Shown: positions 53,235 through 62,509, counted from the stretch's first letter. The stretch: DNA of 64,000 bases from Polycladomyces abyssicola (GCF_018326425.1 NZ_AP024601.1:1414001-1478000); one strand, 5' to 3'. Numbers and translations are program-made. The notes: generated by a model from the sequence alone, not told the origin.

Positions 53235-54056
53235 ATGGAAGAGATGCTGAAAAAAATCAAAGAAGCGGCTGAATACATTGAAGAGCGTTTGACGGTCCAA
53301 CCGGAAATCGGGTTAATCCTGGGCTCCGGACTAGGCGTTCTGGCCGATGAGATCGAAGACGCGGTCAAAATTCCGTACGAAACCATCCCGCACTTCCCGG
53401 TGTCAACGGTGGAAGGACATGCGGGACAACTGGTGATCGGAAAGCTGGAAGGCAAATCAGTCATCACGATGCAAGGCCGTTTCCACCTGTATGAAGGATA
53501 TCCCCTGACAGCGGTGACATTCCCGATCCGGGTGATGAAAGCGCTGGGTGTACGCCGCATGATCGTCACCAATGCGGCCGGGGGTGTGAACGAATCGTTT
53601 GAACCGGGCGATCTGATGCTTATCAAGGATCATCTCAACCTGACAGGACGCAACCCACTGATCGGTCCCAACCATCCCGAACTGGGGGTCCGTTTCCCGG
53701 ATATGTCGGAAGCATATGCGGCATCTCTGCGCGAGTTGGCGCAAACGGTCGCAAATGAACAGGGATTGCGCCTGCGCGAGGGAGTGTATGCCGGGTTGCT
53801 CGGACCTTCCTATGAGACGCCGGCCGAAATTCGCATGCTGCGCAAGCTGGGGGCGGACGCAGTCGGCATGTCCACCGTTCCGGAAGTGATTGTGGCCCGG
53901 CACGCGGGTATCGAAGTGTTGGGTATCTCTTGCATTTCCAACATGGCCGCCGGCATTTTGCCTCAACCGCTCAGCCATGAAGAAGTGATGGAAACGGCGG
54001 AACGGGTAAAAGAATCGTTCATCCGTCTGGTCAAAGGTATTTTGAACCGGATGTAA
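53235..54056 (+). CDS. punA: Purine nucleoside phosphorylase, copy 1
   Basis: A 273-residue trimeric-type PNP that splits guanosine and inosine with phosphate. The phosphate loop [19 protein letters not shown], the motif [23 protein letters not shown] and the late SHEEVME segment are typical. The ATG at 53235 is 8 bp after GAGAGGAGAG. The next gene is a close paralogue. Residues 23-70 are almost identical to those of copy 2, while the C-terminal half differs more. Confidence 0.94.
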   Translation: MEEMLKKIKEAAEYIEERLTVQPEIGLILGSGLGVLADEIEDAVKIPYETIPHFPVSTVEGHAGQLVIGKLEGKSVITMQGRFHLYEGYPLTAVTFPIRVMKALGVRRMIVTNAAGGVNESFEPGDLMLIKDHLNLTGRNPLIGPNHPELGVRFPDMSEAYAASLRELAQTVANEQGLRLREGVYAGLLGPSYETPAEIRMLRKLGADAVGMSTVPEVIVARHAGIEVLGISCISNMAAGILPQPLSHEEVMETAERVKESFIRLVKGILNRM

Positions 54057-54076
54057 GGGGCAGAGGGGGAACCGAG

Positions 54077-54904
54077 ATGACGAACCGTTTACAACAAATC
54101 CAAGAAGCCAAAGCATACATCGAACAACAAACGGATATCCGGCCGGAAATCGGGTTGATCCTGGGCTCCGGTCTGGGTGTGCTGGCCGATGAGATCGAAG
54201 ACGCGGTAAAGATTCCGTATGAAATGATCCCGCACTTTCCTGTGTCGACGGTGGAAGGGCATGCAGGACAATTGGTGATCGGAAAGCTGTCCGGCAAAAA
54301 TGTGGTTGCCATGCAAGGCCGGTTTCATTATTACGAGGGCTACAGCCAGCAGGAAGTGGTGTTTCCCGTATACGTGATGAAATTCCTCGGCGTCACCACG
54401 CTGATTGCCACCAATGCCGCGGGCGGGATGAATCCATCTTTTCAACCCGGAGATCTGATGATCATCACCGACCATCTGAACATGACCGGAGACAACCCGC
54501 TGATCGGTCCCAATATACCGGAGCTGGGCCCGCGGTTCCCGGATATGTCGCGTGCATATGATCCCGAATTGGTGCAGCTGGCTGAAAAGGTGGCCAAACG
54601 GCTGGATGTCCGCGTACAGAAAGGTGTGTATGCGGGTGTGAGCGGTCCCACCTATCTGACACCGGCCGAGCTGATCATGCTGCGCAATCTGGGCGGTTCC
54701 GCCGTCGGCATGTCCACGGTGCCGGAAGTGATCGCCGCCAACCATGCCGGTCTTCGCGTGTTGGGCATCTCTTGCATCACCGATATGGCCATCGGTGAAG
54801 AACTGGAACCTTTGACGCATGAACAGGTGGTGGAAGTAGCCAACCGGACGCGGCCCCGGTTTATCCGGTTGGTGAAGGGCATCATTGAAGAGGTGACCGT
54901 TTGA
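54077..54904 (+). CDS. Purine nucleoside phosphorylase, copy 2
   Basis: A 275-residue paralogue of the preceding gene, in the same family. The start region and phosphate loop ([19 protein letters not shown]) match copy 1 almost exactly; the base-binding and late regions differ (THLSG-type change in [30 protein letters not shown] versus NMAAGILPQPLSHEE). A difference in purine preference is possible. The stop overlaps the pdp start. Confidence 0.93.
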   Translation: MTNRLQQIQEAKAYIEQQTDIRPEIGLILGSGLGVLADEIEDAVKIPYEMIPHFPVSTVEGHAGQLVIGKLSGKNVVAMQGRFHYYEGYSQQEVVFPVYVMKFLGVTTLIATNAAGGMNPSFQPGDLMIITDHLNMTGDNPLIGPNIPELGPRFPDMSRAYDPELVQLAEKVAKRLDVRVQKGVYAGVSGPTYLTPAELIMLRNLGGSAVGMSTVPEVIAANHAGLRVLGISCITDMAIGEELEPLTHEQVVEVANRTRPRFIRLVKGIIEEVTV

Positions 54905-56229
54905 TGCGCATGGTGGATCTGATTCGCAAAAAGCGGGATGGACAAGCACTGACGACGGAGGAGATCGAGTTCCTCATTCGGGGATACGCCAAAGGAGAGA
55001 TTCCAGACTATCAGGTGTCCGCTTGGGCGATGGCGGTCTACTTCAACGGTATGACTGATCGTGAGACGGCTGATCTGACGATGGCGATGGTCCGCTCCGG
55101 TGAACAAGTGGATCTTGCCTCGATTCGCGGAAAAAAGGTGGACAAGCACAGCACAGGCGGCGTGGGGGACAAAACGACCCTGGTCGTGGGCCCGCTGGTA
55201 GCCGCCGCCGGGGTTCCCGTAGCCAAATTGTCTGGGCGCGGATTGGGGCACACCGGAGGCACGATCGACAAGTTGGAGTCCATCGCCGGTTTCTCCACTT
55301 CGCTGACGCGGGAGGCGTTTGTTCGTCAGGTGAATGAGATTGGTATCGCCGTAACCGGCCAGACGGCCGATCTGACTCCGGCGGACAAACAACTGTACGC
55401 ACTACGCGATGTGACGGCGACGGTGGATTCCATCCCCTTGATCGCCAGCTCCATCATGAGCAAAAAAATTGCGGGCGGCGCGGATGCGATCGTGTTGGAT
55501 GTGAAAACAGGTCACGGCGCATTCATGAAAAAAGAAGAGGATGCCATCCGACTCGCGAAAGCAATGGTGTCCATCGGTACCCAAGTGGGGCGGGAAACTG
55601 TGGCTGTTATCAGCGACATGAACCAGCCGCTCGGGTTTGCCGTCGGCAATGCGTTGGAAGTGAAGGAGGCGATCGACACCCTGCGCGGTGAGGGACCGGC
55701 AGATCTCACCGAGCTGAGTTTAACGCTGGGAGCGCAGATGGTGTTACTCGCCGAGGTGGTGTCCACGTATGCGGAAGCCCGTGCCTTGTTGGCATCCAAG
55801 TTGGCAGACGGCTCTGCATTGGAGAAGTTTCGTGCGTTTATTCGGGCACAACATGGAGATGCCGACGTTGTGGATCACCCGGAACGCCTCCCGCAAGCGA
55901 AACACCGGATTGAGGTATCGGCTCCGACTGACGGTACGGTATCTGCTCTGCAGGCGGAAGAGATCGGCTTGGCGGCGATGAAGCTGGGGGCGGGACGCTC
56001 CACCAAAGAGGATCGGATCGATCACGCGGTGGGCATCGTCCTCCACAAGAAAATCGGGGATGCGCTACAAAAAGGTACTCCGCTGGCTACTCTTCATGCC
56101 AATGATTTATCGCGCATCGAGGATGTGAAGGCGCAGGTATTGGCGGCATACGAGATTTCCGAAGAAACGGTGGTGGCGCCAAAGTTGGTTCGCCACATCG
56201 TGGATCGTAACGGGATCATCAATATATGA
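54904..56229 (+). CDS. pdp: Pyrimidine-nucleoside phosphorylase
   Basis: A 441-residue thymidine/pyrimidine phosphorylase. The phosphate/substrate signature [37 protein letters not shown], the [20 protein letters not shown] segment and the C-terminal domain [21 protein letters not shown] are all normal. ATG 54904 overlaps the previous stop, and GAGGTG is 8 bp upstream. It closes the salvage operon, followed by a strong terminator. Confidence 0.95.
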   Translation: MRMVDLIRKKRDGQALTTEEIEFLIRGYAKGEIPDYQVSAWAMAVYFNGMTDRETADLTMAMVRSGEQVDLASIRGKKVDKHSTGGVGDKTTLVVGPLVAAAGVPVAKLSGRGLGHTGGTIDKLESIAGFSTSLTREAFVRQVNEIGIAVTGQTADLTPADKQLYALRDVTATVDSIPLIASSIMSKKIAGGADAIVLDVKTGHGAFMKKEEDAIRLAKAMVSIGTQVGRETVAVISDMNQPLGFAVGNALEVKEAIDTLRGEGPADLTELSLTLGAQMVLLAEVVSTYAEARALLASKLADGSALEKFRAFIRAQHGDADVVDHPERLPQAKHRIEVSAPTDGTVSALQAEEIGLAAMKLGAGRSTKEDRIDHAVGIVLHKKIGDALQKGTPLATLHANDLSRIEDVKAQVLAAYEISEETVVAPKLVRHIVDRNGIINI

Positions 56230-56238
56230 GAATTTGTT

Positions 56239-56265
56239 GGGGAACCGTTGGGTTCCCCGTTTTTT
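56239..56265 (+). terminator. Terminator of the deoB-pdp operon
   Basis: GGGGAACC-GTTG-GGTTCCCC, then G and six T. Confidence 0.93.
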
Positions 56266-56347
56266 ATTTCCGCTAAAACGTGGTCATGAACCCATCTCCT
56301 CCCGGAACATAAACATAATAAAAAAGTTCGGTCGTAAGGAGGGGCAT

Positions 56348-57340
56348 ATGTTACGCGCGGATGTAACGATTGAGCCGTCGGAAGTGCAGGTGTTGGTCGA
56401 GAATCATTATCCCTTTCGTGTTACTCGTTTGGAAAAGGTACGCGCAGCTTATCGGGTGGAAACAGATCAGGGTGTGTATGCGTTAAAAAACGCCCGCAAG
56501 ATGAAAGACCTCGGTTATATAGCTGAAGTAGTGGAGCATGTGAAGAAAAAGGGGTTCACCCGTCTGCCTGCCCCGATTCCGACCAAAGATGGTCAGTGGT
56601 TGGTAACGTATCGAGATCATCTCTATTGCATGGAAGAGTGGTTGCAACATGTAGAAGAGGTGTCGCCCAAGCGACACGATTGGTTGGGATCGGCTGCTGG
56701 TGCGTTGGCGCAATACCATGCCTGTTTCAAGCGTTACCGTCGTTCCCGATGCCCTTCGGGGCGACAGGAACGCAGTTGGTGGCCGAGATTTTTGATGGCA
56801 CAGTGGCATTGGCTCAGAGACATACGAACCGGTTGGGCTTCTCCGGTTAACGGGATGGAGCATCTCTCTTTTTTACAATACCGCCTTCAACTCGCCTGGC
56901 AATCGTGGGAACGGGCGGAGAAGTGGCGACGATCGGGTGATGGGCCGATCGAGGTGTTGTGTCACGGTAGTCTTCATCATGAAAACATCCTCACGGATGG
57001 GAAAAAGCAGGTGTGGTTGATCGACTACGAGCGCATGGCTTGGGATGACCGGGTTCGGGACCTGGCTCAATTGATGCAGTATCATTTTCCTCGCCACGGA
57101 TGGCCCGAGCAGGAGATGTCACGTTTCTTGGAGAGTTACCACAAGGAATATCCGCTTCGAGCTTCCGAATATGTCGCCTTATGCTCCCGAATGGCTGTAC
57201 CGCCCAAACTGTTCCGGCTGGCACGCAATGTATGGTTCTCCTCTGGTCGTTACCCATCGCTCCTACGGCGATGGGACGACACGATCCGGACCGAAAAGCG
57301 AAAAGACCCGTATCTCGCCTATTTATACCACCGTGGTTAA
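56348..57340 (+). CDS. CotS-like spore-coat protein with an altered kinase active site
   Basis: A 330-residue member of the CotS/YutH/YsxE branch of the aminoglycoside phosphotransferase fold. The lysine region VYALKNARKMKD and the late acidic loop VWLIDYERMAWDDRVRDL are present. The catalytic motif, normally HGD-L-H-x-x-N, reads CHGSLHHEN: Ser replaces the catalytic Asp, so it may be a pseudokinase. Start ATG 56348 follows AAGGAGG. Its position just before dacF and the sporulation operon supports a spore role. No B. subtilis gene occupies this slot. Confidence 0.8.
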   Translation: MLRADVTIEPSEVQVLVENHYPFRVTRLEKVRAAYRVETDQGVYALKNARKMKDLGYIAEVVEHVKKKGFTRLPAPIPTKDGQWLVTYRDHLYCMEEWLQHVEEVSPKRHDWLGSAAGALAQYHACFKRYRRSRCPSGRQERSWWPRFLMAQWHWLRDIRTGWASPVNGMEHLSFLQYRLQLAWQSWERAEKWRRSGDGPIEVLCHGSLHHENILTDGKKQVWLIDYERMAWDDRVRDLAQLMQYHFPRHGWPEQEMSRFLESYHKEYPLRASEYVALCSRMAVPPKLFRLARNVWFSSGRYPSLLRRWDDTIRTEKRKDPYLAYLYHRG

Positions 57341-57355
57341 AAGTGGCAGTGTGTT

Positions 57356-57386
57356 GGAATAATCCTCCTATCCGCCGATCACACTA
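57356..57386 (+). promoter_or_regulatory. Candidate sigma-F/sigma-G promoter of dacF
   Basis: GGAATA, 18-bp spacer, CACACTA. This is one mismatch in each box against the forespore consensus TGAATA and CATACTA. Transcripts would begin near 57393, between the two arms of the inverted repeat described at 57364-57406. dacF is a forespore gene in B. subtilis. Confidence 0.6.
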
Positions 57387-57406
57387 AAGCTAGTCAGGAT
57401 AGGAGG
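57364..57406 (+). promoter_or_regulatory. Inverted repeat that can hide the dacF ribosome site
   Basis: CCTCCTATCC (57364-57373) is perfectly complementary to GGATAGGAGG (57397-57406), which contains the dacF Shine-Dalgarno sequence. RNA reading through from the CotS-like gene would contain both arms and be poorly translated. RNA starting at the forespore promoter would lack the left arm and stay open. Confidence 0.7.
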
Positions 57407-57414
57407 GAAGATCC

Positions 57415-58599
57415 ATGCGATCTCGAATCATGTTGTCCGTTTTGATGGTTGCTTTGTTGTTCATGGGAATGATGCCGCGCGCGTTTGCGGAAGAGCGCGA
57501 ATTGGCACCCCAAGCTCGTTCCGCTGTACTGATGGATGCGGATACGGGAACCATCCTGTATGAAAAAAACGGGCGCGAAAAACTGCCACCCGCGTCCATT
57601 ACCAAAATCATGACGATGCTGCTGGTGCTGGAGGCATTGGATCAGGGAAAGATCAAATATGACGATCTCGTCCGTGTCAGCGAACACGCTGCGCAAATGG
57701 GGGGGTCGCAAATTTATTTGGAGCCCGGTGAACGTATGTCGGTGCGCGATTTGTTGAAGGCGGTTGCAGTGGCGTCGGCTAACGATGCTTCTGTCGCCCT
57801 GGCAGAACATGTCAGCGGTACTGATGAAGCATTCGTCAACGAGATGAACCAACGCGCACAAGCCTTGGGTATGAGGGATACACAGTTTCGCAACGTGAAC
57901 GGCCTGCCTGAGGAAGGCCATTTCACCACCGCACATGACATTGCCATCATGTCCAGGGAGTTGCTGAAACATCCGGAGATCACCAATTTCACACGTATTT
58001 ACGAAGATTATCTCCGGCAGGGTACTACTAAGCCGTTCTGGTTGGTCAATACCAATCGATTGGTCAAATTTTATCCCGGTGTGGACGGACTGAAGACCGG
58101 ATATACTTCGGAGGCGAAATTCTGCTTGTCCGCATCTGCCAAAAAAGGCACCTTCCGCGTCATTGCCGTCGTGATGGGGGAACCCAATGCAAAGACGCGC
58201 AATCATGAAGTATCGCGTATGTTGGATTTCGCTTATTCGCAGTACACCAACCGGTTGATCTACCGCAAAGATGACCCCATCGCCGAACGCCGGGTGGAGA
58301 AAGGGGACCCTGGAAGGATCCTCATCAAAGCGCCCTATCCGCTGAGCATTCTGATGAAAAAGGGAGACAAACCGCAACAATACCAACGCCGCATCGTGTG
58401 GAACGATTTGCAGGCACCGGTGGCCAAAGGACAAAAGATCGGCGAGATTCAAATCATCAAGGACGGGAGAATTGTCAGTAGAATGGCATTGAACAGCCCA
58501 CTGGCAATACGGCGCGCCGGTTTGTGGGCGACGTGGAAACGGGTGAGCAAATCGGTTTTGTGGATTCCGGAGAAGGCCAGCTCCTCATCCACTGATTGA
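57415..58599 (+). CDS. dacF: Sporulation D-alanyl-D-alanine carboxypeptidase
   Basis: A 394-residue penicillin-binding protein (class C/PBP5 type) that trims peptidoglycan stem peptides in the forespore. A signal peptide (LMVALLFMGMMPRAFAEE) precedes the catalytic domain with SITK (serine nucleophile), SAN and KTG motifs. A C-terminal beta domain and basic amphipathic anchor follow. Position upstream of spoIIA is as in B. subtilis. The leader has a regulatory inverted repeat. Confidence 0.93.
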   Translation: MRSRIMLSVLMVALLFMGMMPRAFAEERELAPQARSAVLMDADTGTILYEKNGREKLPPASITKIMTMLLVLEALDQGKIKYDDLVRVSEHAAQMGGSQIYLEPGERMSVRDLLKAVAVASANDASVALAEHVSGTDEAFVNEMNQRAQALGMRDTQFRNVNGLPEEGHFTTAHDIAIMSRELLKHPEITNFTRIYEDYLRQGTTKPFWLVNTNRLVKFYPGVDGLKTGYTSEAKFCLSASAKKGTFRVIAVVMGEPNAKTRNHEVSRMLDFAYSQYTNRLIYRKDDPIAERRVEKGDPGRILIKAPYPLSILMKKGDKPQQYQRRIVWNDLQAPVAKGQKIGEIQIIKDGRIVSRMALNSPLAIRRAGLWATWKRVSKSVLWIPEKASSSSTD

Positions 58600-58616
58600 C
58601 AGGGCACACTTTATTC

Positions 58617-58647
58617 AATCGGGTGACAGATGTCCCCGATTTTTTTG
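58617..58647 (+). terminator. Terminator of dacF
   Basis: AATCGGG / CCCGATT stem with a run of seven T. It separates dacF from the spoIIA operon, so the latter needs its own promoter. Confidence 0.85.
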
Positions 58648-58663
58648 TTCTTTTGTCAGCGGG

Positions 58664-58692
58664 AAGGAAAGTATCACAAGGCTGTAGAAATA
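58664..58692 (+). promoter_or_regulatory. Candidate sigma-H promoter of spoIIA
   Basis: AAGGAAAG and, 22 bases from AGGA, GTAGAAATA. The sigma-H consensus is RWAGGAWWT and RNNGAAT with about this spacing; one base of GAAT is off. spoIIA is transcribed by sigma-H with Spo0A in B. subtilis. Confidence 0.5.
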
Positions 58693-58723
58693 GTGGGTGG
58701 AAAAAAGAGGGGAGTGAGGATGA

Positions 58724-59077
58724 TTGAGCTTCGCCGTTGAGGTGGCGCGGCACCGTCACATATTGGTCGTGCGGTTGTCGGGAGAATTAGACCATCACAC
58801 TGCAGAGCAGGTAAGAACCCGGATTGAAGAGGAGCTGTCAACCGGCTTATATACGGACTTGGTATTGAACTTGTCCCAACTGACCTTCATGGACAGTTCC
58901 GGCTTGGGTGTCATACTGGGACGAATCAAACGTATTTCTCAAATCGGAGGGAAGATGGTGTTGTGTGCGGTCCATCCGTCAATCACCCGTTTATTCGAGT
59001 TGTCCGGACTATTTAAAATATTGGAACGATACGACAGTGAGCAGGCGGCGATTACGGCTTGTGAGGTGGCATCATGA
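58724..59077 (+). CDS. spoIIAA: Anti-sigma-F factor antagonist
   Basis: A 117-residue STAS protein. The phosphorylated serine lies in [13 protein letters not shown], and the [10 protein letters not shown]-like strand precedes it. Dephosphorylated SpoIIAA frees sigma-F from SpoIIAB. It begins with TTG after GAGG, an unusual start for this gene but the only one giving the normal N-terminus. The stop overlaps spoIIAB by ATGA. Confidence 0.95.
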   Translation: MSFAVEVARHRHILVVRLSGELDHHTAEQVRTRIEEELSTGLYTDLVLNLSQLTFMDSSGLGVILGRIKRISQIGGKMVLCAVHPSITRLFELSGLFKILERYDSEQAAITACEVAS

Positions 59078-59529
59078 ACCGCATACATAATAACTTCATG
59101 GAATTGCGGTTTGCCAGCCGGTCGGAAAACGAGTCTTTTGCCCGGGTGGCGGTCGCCTCCTTCATCTCGCAACTGGACCCGACGATGGAGGAGTTGACAG
59201 ATATCAAAACTGTGGTGTCCGAGGCGGTCACCAATGCCATCATCCACGGATATGAGGAACGGGAGGACGGCATCATCACCATCCGGACCGAGATCGAAGG
59301 TTCCAAGGTCAGTATCGTGATCGAAGATCGCGGGGTGGGGATCTCGGACATCCATCAGGCACGCCAACCGCTTTATACATCCAAACCGGAGCTGGAGCGG
59401 TCCGGTATGGGATTTACCATCATGGAAAATTTTATGGACGAAGTGGAAATCCTCTCACGCCCCGGCTACGGCACGACGGTGCGGTTGGTCAAGCAGCTCA
59501 AAACCCATCATCAAACGATGAGTAATTGA
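59074..59529 (+). CDS. spoIIAB: Anti-sigma-F factor / serine kinase
   Basis: A 151-residue GHKL-type kinase that binds sigma-F and phosphorylates SpoIIAA. The N box [17 protein letters not shown], the G1 box [10 protein letters not shown] and the G2 box [16 protein letters not shown] are intact. The overlap with spoIIAA and the 9-bp gap to sigF indicate coupled expression in fixed ratio. Confidence 0.96.
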   Translation: MNRIHNNFMELRFASRSENESFARVAVASFISQLDPTMEELTDIKTVVSEAVTNAIIHGYEEREDGIITIRTEIEGSKVSIVIEDRGVGISDIHQARQPLYTSKPELERSGMGFTIMENFMDEVEILSRPGYGTTVRLVKQLKTHHQTMSN

Positions 59530-59538
59530 GGGTTGCCC

Positions 59539-60306
59539 ATGGATGCGTACGTACGCAACGCCAAGCACCCCCACCTGTCGGATGAAGAGGTCAAAAAGCT
59601 GATTCAGAAGAGCCAGGACGGAGATGAAGAAGCGCGCAACCGGTTGGTTCGGCACAATATCCGCCTCGTGTGGTCGGTGGTTCAGCGGTTTATGAACAGG
59701 GGATATGAAGCGGAGGACCTGTTTCAAATCGGTTCGATCGGGCTGCTCAAAGCGATTGACAAATTTGACCTGTCGTATGAAGTGAAATTTTCCACGTATG
59801 CGGTACCGATGATCATCGGCGAGATCCAGCGTTTTCTTCGTGACGACGGGATGGTCAAAGTGAGCAGATCCCTCAAGGAGTTGGCCAACCGCATTCGAAA
59901 AGTGAAGGATGATTTGGCAAAAGAACTGGGACGGGCACCAACCGTACAGGAAATCGCTGATGTGTTGCAGGTGACGCCAGAAGAGATCGTGTTCGCGCAG
60001 GAAGCCAATCGGTCTCCCGCTTCCATTCACGAAACGGTGTATGAAAACGATGGAGACCCGATTACGTTGATGGATCAGATTTCCGATGAAGCAGAACATG
60101 GTTGGTTTGACACCATGGCGTTGCGGGAAGCGATCGACCGGTTGAATGAGCGGGAACGACTGATCGTGTACTTGCGTTACTACAAGGACCAGACACAGTC
60201 CGAAGTGGCAGAGCGGTTGGGTATTTCGCAAGTCCAGGTGTCCCGGTTGGAAAAAAAGATCATCCGCAAAATGAGAGAAGAAATGGACACCCCCTTGGAC
60301 GATTGA
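59539..60306 (+). CDS. sigF: Forespore sigma factor SigF
   Basis: A 255-residue sigma factor. Region 2: DLFQIGSIGLLKAIDKFDLS, then EVKFSTYAVPMIIGEIQRFLRD; region 3: VSRSLKELANRIRKVKD; region 4: QTQSEVAERLGISQVQVSRLEKKII. It directs the first forespore programme. ATG 59539 is 7 bp after GAGGG; a TTG two codons upstream is possible. Confidence 0.96.
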   Translation: MDAYVRNAKHPHLSDEEVKKLIQKSQDGDEEARNRLVRHNIRLVWSVVQRFMNRGYEAEDLFQIGSIGLLKAIDKFDLSYEVKFSTYAVPMIIGEIQRFLRDDGMVKVSRSLKELANRIRKVKDDLAKELGRAPTVQEIADVLQVTPEEIVFAQEANRSPASIHETVYENDGDPITLMDQISDEAEHGWFDTMALREAIDRLNERERLIVYLRYYKDQTQSEVAERLGISQVQVSRLEKKIIRKMREEMDTPLDD

Positions 60307-60385
60307 AGAGGTACTTCATGTTGTTGACAAAGTTTCGGGCGCCGCGAGAGGAACAGCGGCGCACCCGCGATGGTTCGACCATTCC

Positions 60386-60407
60386 AAGCACCGGAAGGTG
60401 CTTTTTT
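60386..60407 (+). terminator. Terminator of the spoIIA operon
   Basis: AAGCACC-GGAA-GGTGCTT, then TTTT. It lies just before the spoVA promoter. Confidence 0.88.
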
Positions 60408-60410
60408 CTT

Positions 60411-60441
60411 TGCATGTTCCAGGTGGTTCCGTTCCATACTA
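60411..60441 (+). promoter_or_regulatory. Candidate sigma-G promoter of spoVA
   Basis: The -10 box CATACTA is a perfect sigma-G match; an upstream TGCATG (4/6 to TGAATA) is 18 bp away. It lies 35 bp before the spoVAA start, matching the known sigma-G control of spoVA. Confidence 0.7.
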
Positions 60442-60475
60442 ACTCCAACAGAGGACAGGAAAGGAGTTGTCCCGG

Positions 60476-61084
60476 GTGTCTTCCATGGTCTATATCCGCC
60501 TCCGCAAAAAAGTGACCGCGCATGCGGGAAAGATCCTGCGGCTGCGTGATGTGGCACAAGTCATCGCGGATGAACCGTATGCCACAGTCAGGGAGATCCC
60601 GGTATATGAACCAGACTTCAAAGAAGGAAATCTGGCCGTGCTGGACCTGATCGACGTGGTTCGTCGAATCCGATCGGCGTTCCCAGGTCTTGACGTGCGC
60701 AGCATCGGTCCGGCGCAAGTCATCATCGAATTGCAAGCGGAACGTATCAGACCGCGACTGTGGTGGGTAGCGGGGGTTTGGTTGCTGTTGTTTGTGGGTT
60801 CGGCTTTGGCCATCATGAATTTTCATACTGATGTCAGCATGCGGGAAGTTCACGAACGCATCTACTACCTGATGACGGGACAACATGTACACGAACCGCT
60901 GGTGTTGCAAATTCCGTATTCATTGGGCATCGGTATCGGTATGATCGTCTTTTTCAACCATCTTTTCAAACGACGGTTAAATGACGAACCCAGTCCGTTG
61001 GAGTTGGAAATGTATTTGTACCAGGAACACCTGGATCAATATGTCATCGAACATGAAAAACAAAAAGAGCGTACCCAATCATGA
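60476..61084 (+). CDS. spoVAA: Stage V sporulation protein AA
   Basis: A 202-residue inner-membrane protein of the dipicolinic-acid channel complex. The soluble N-terminal domain (VYIRLRKKVTAHAGKILRLRD) is followed by two helices (LWWVAGVWLLLFVGSALAIM, IGIGMIVFFNHLF). GTG 60476 is 9 bp after AAGGAG; a TTG at 60467 abuts that site and an ATG at 60485 is also possible. The stop overlaps spoVAB. Confidence 0.92.
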   Translation: MSSMVYIRLRKKVTAHAGKILRLRDVAQVIADEPYATVREIPVYEPDFKEGNLAVLDLIDVVRRIRSAFPGLDVRSIGPAQVIIELQAERIRPRLWWVAGVWLLLFVGSALAIMNFHTDVSMREVHERIYYLMTGQHVHEPLVLQIPYSLGIGIGMIVFFNHLFKRRLNDEPSPLELEMYLYQEHLDQYVIEHEKQKERTQS

Positions 61085-61503
61085 GCGTATGGCAATGCGC
61101 ATTGCTGGCAGGGATTGGGTTTGCCGGCGGGGTCGCAGTCGGAAGCGGGTTTGTCGCTTTTATTACGGTGTTGGATATCGTACCGCGTCTGGCTCAGTTG
61201 TCCAAGACCCCCTATCGGATTCACGCTTACGAATATGCAATTGTCGCAGGTGCCGTAACGGCAACATGGATGGATTTAAGAGGCTGGTCATTTGACGGTC
61301 CCATCTGGTTGACGGCGGTGGTCGGATTGTTGGCGGGTTGCTTTATCGGTTTGTTGGCCGCGGCGTTGACTGAGGTGATCAACGTGTTGCCCATTTTGGC
61401 CAAGCGGTTGGCGTTGCAGGACGCCTTGCTCTACCTGTTGATGGCCATGGCGATGGGAAAAGTGGCGGGATCGCTCTTTCAATGGCTGATGTTTCATCTG
61501 TGA
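61081..61503 (+). CDS. spoVAB: Stage V sporulation protein AB
   Basis: A 140-residue membrane protein with about four helices. Family landmarks are [25 protein letters not shown] and [16 protein letters not shown]. Its start overlaps the spoVAA stop. Works with SpoVAA in the spore germination channel. Confidence 0.93.
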   Translation: MSVWQCALLAGIGFAGGVAVGSGFVAFITVLDIVPRLAQLSKTPYRIHAYEYAIVAGAVTATWMDLRGWSFDGPIWLTAVVGLLAGCFIGLLAAALTEVINVLPILAKRLALQDALLYLLMAMAMGKVAGSLFQWLMFHL

Positions 61504-61519
61504 AGTGGAGGGAAGCAGT

Positions 61520-61873
61520 GTGGGTACGATTTGGACCGCTTTTTTGATCGGTGGTTTGATCTGTGTGATCGGACAATTGTTGATGGATTTGACGCCGCTC
61601 ACACCGGCTCACGTGTTGAGTATTTTGGTTGTCAGTGGAGCGATTCTCGATGGGCTCGGATTGTACGAACCCCTCATCAAATTTGCCGGAGCGGGTGCGA
61701 CAGTCCCCATCACCAGTTTCGGCAACGCATTGGTTCACGGTGCATTGCAGGAGGCGAAGAAAAGCGGACCGATCGGGGTGTTGTCGGGCATTTTCCAAAT
61801 CACCAGTGCAGGGATATCCGCGGCGATCATTTTCGGATTCTTGACGGCGGTGATATTTAAGCCGAAAGGATGA
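61520..61873 (+). CDS. spoVAEB: Stage V sporulation protein AE, membrane part (SpoVAEb)
   Basis: A 117-residue membrane protein. [26 protein letters not shown] and [18 protein letters not shown] are signature stretches of SpoVAEb/SpoVAC-type proteins; length and place before SpoVAEa favour SpoVAEb. GTG 61520 is 7 bp after GGAGGG. In B. subtilis spoVAC and spoVAD lie between spoVAB and this gene; here they are absent. Confidence 0.9.
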   Translation: MGTIWTAFLIGGLICVIGQLLMDLTPLTPAHVLSILVVSGAILDGLGLYEPLIKFAGAGATVPITSFGNALVHGALQEAKKSGPIGVLSGIFQITSAGISAAIIFGFLTAVIFKPKG

Positions 61874-61879
61874 GCCAAC

Positions 61880-62446
61880 ATGCCCAAGCGAAAGGTGATA
61901 CTGATCACGGATGGTGACCGTGTGGCGCAAGCGACCGTCGAGGAAGTGGCCCGTCAGGTGGGAGGACGTTGCATCTCTTCCTCGGCGGGAAATCCGACCC
62001 CACTGAGCGGGGAGGAAATCGTGGAGATGATCCGTTCGGCCAAGCACGATCCGGTATTGGTCATGTTTGATGATTGCGGGTGGAATCAAAAAGGGCGGGG
62101 AGAACGTGCCCTGGAATATGTGGCCAACCACCCCGACATCGAGGTGCTGGGTGTGATCGCCGTGGCATCCGACAGTCGGAGAGTATCCGGCACACCGGTG
62201 GATGTGGCGTTGGACCAAGACGGCAATATCGTTCATCACCGGGTGGATAAGGATGGACATGAGTTGCACCTGGAGCCGCTTCGTATCTATGGAGATACAG
62301 TTGATGTGTTGAACCAGATCGAAGCGCCGATCGTTATCGGAATTGGCGACATCGGCAAGATGGAAAATCACGATCGTGCTGATTGGGGTGCTCCGGTGAC
62401 CACCAAAGCGGTGGAGCTGATTTTGCAACATGCGAACGGGGATTGA
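61880..62446 (+). CDS. spoVAEA: Stage V sporulation protein AE, soluble part (SpoVAEa)
   Basis: A 188-residue soluble protein: KVILITDGDRVAQATVEEVA, DPVLVMFDDCGWNQKGRGE and VIGIGDIGKMENHDRADWGAP are family-specific. It follows SpoVAEb by 6 bp. Its exact role in spore germination is not established. No spoVAF follows; a terminator and lysA come next. Confidence 0.92.
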   Translation: MPKRKVILITDGDRVAQATVEEVARQVGGRCISSSAGNPTPLSGEEIVEMIRSAKHDPVLVMFDDCGWNQKGRGERALEYVANHPDIEVLGVIAVASDSRRVSGTPVDVALDQDGNIVHHRVDKDGHELHLEPLRIYGDTVDVLNQIEAPIVIGIGDIGKMENHDRADWGAPVTTKAVELILQHANGD

Positions 62447-62509
62447 GTGCAGAGGGGGCGATTTTGTGACAATGGGTGGTCATTTCCGGAATCGACCTTT
62501 CACATCATT

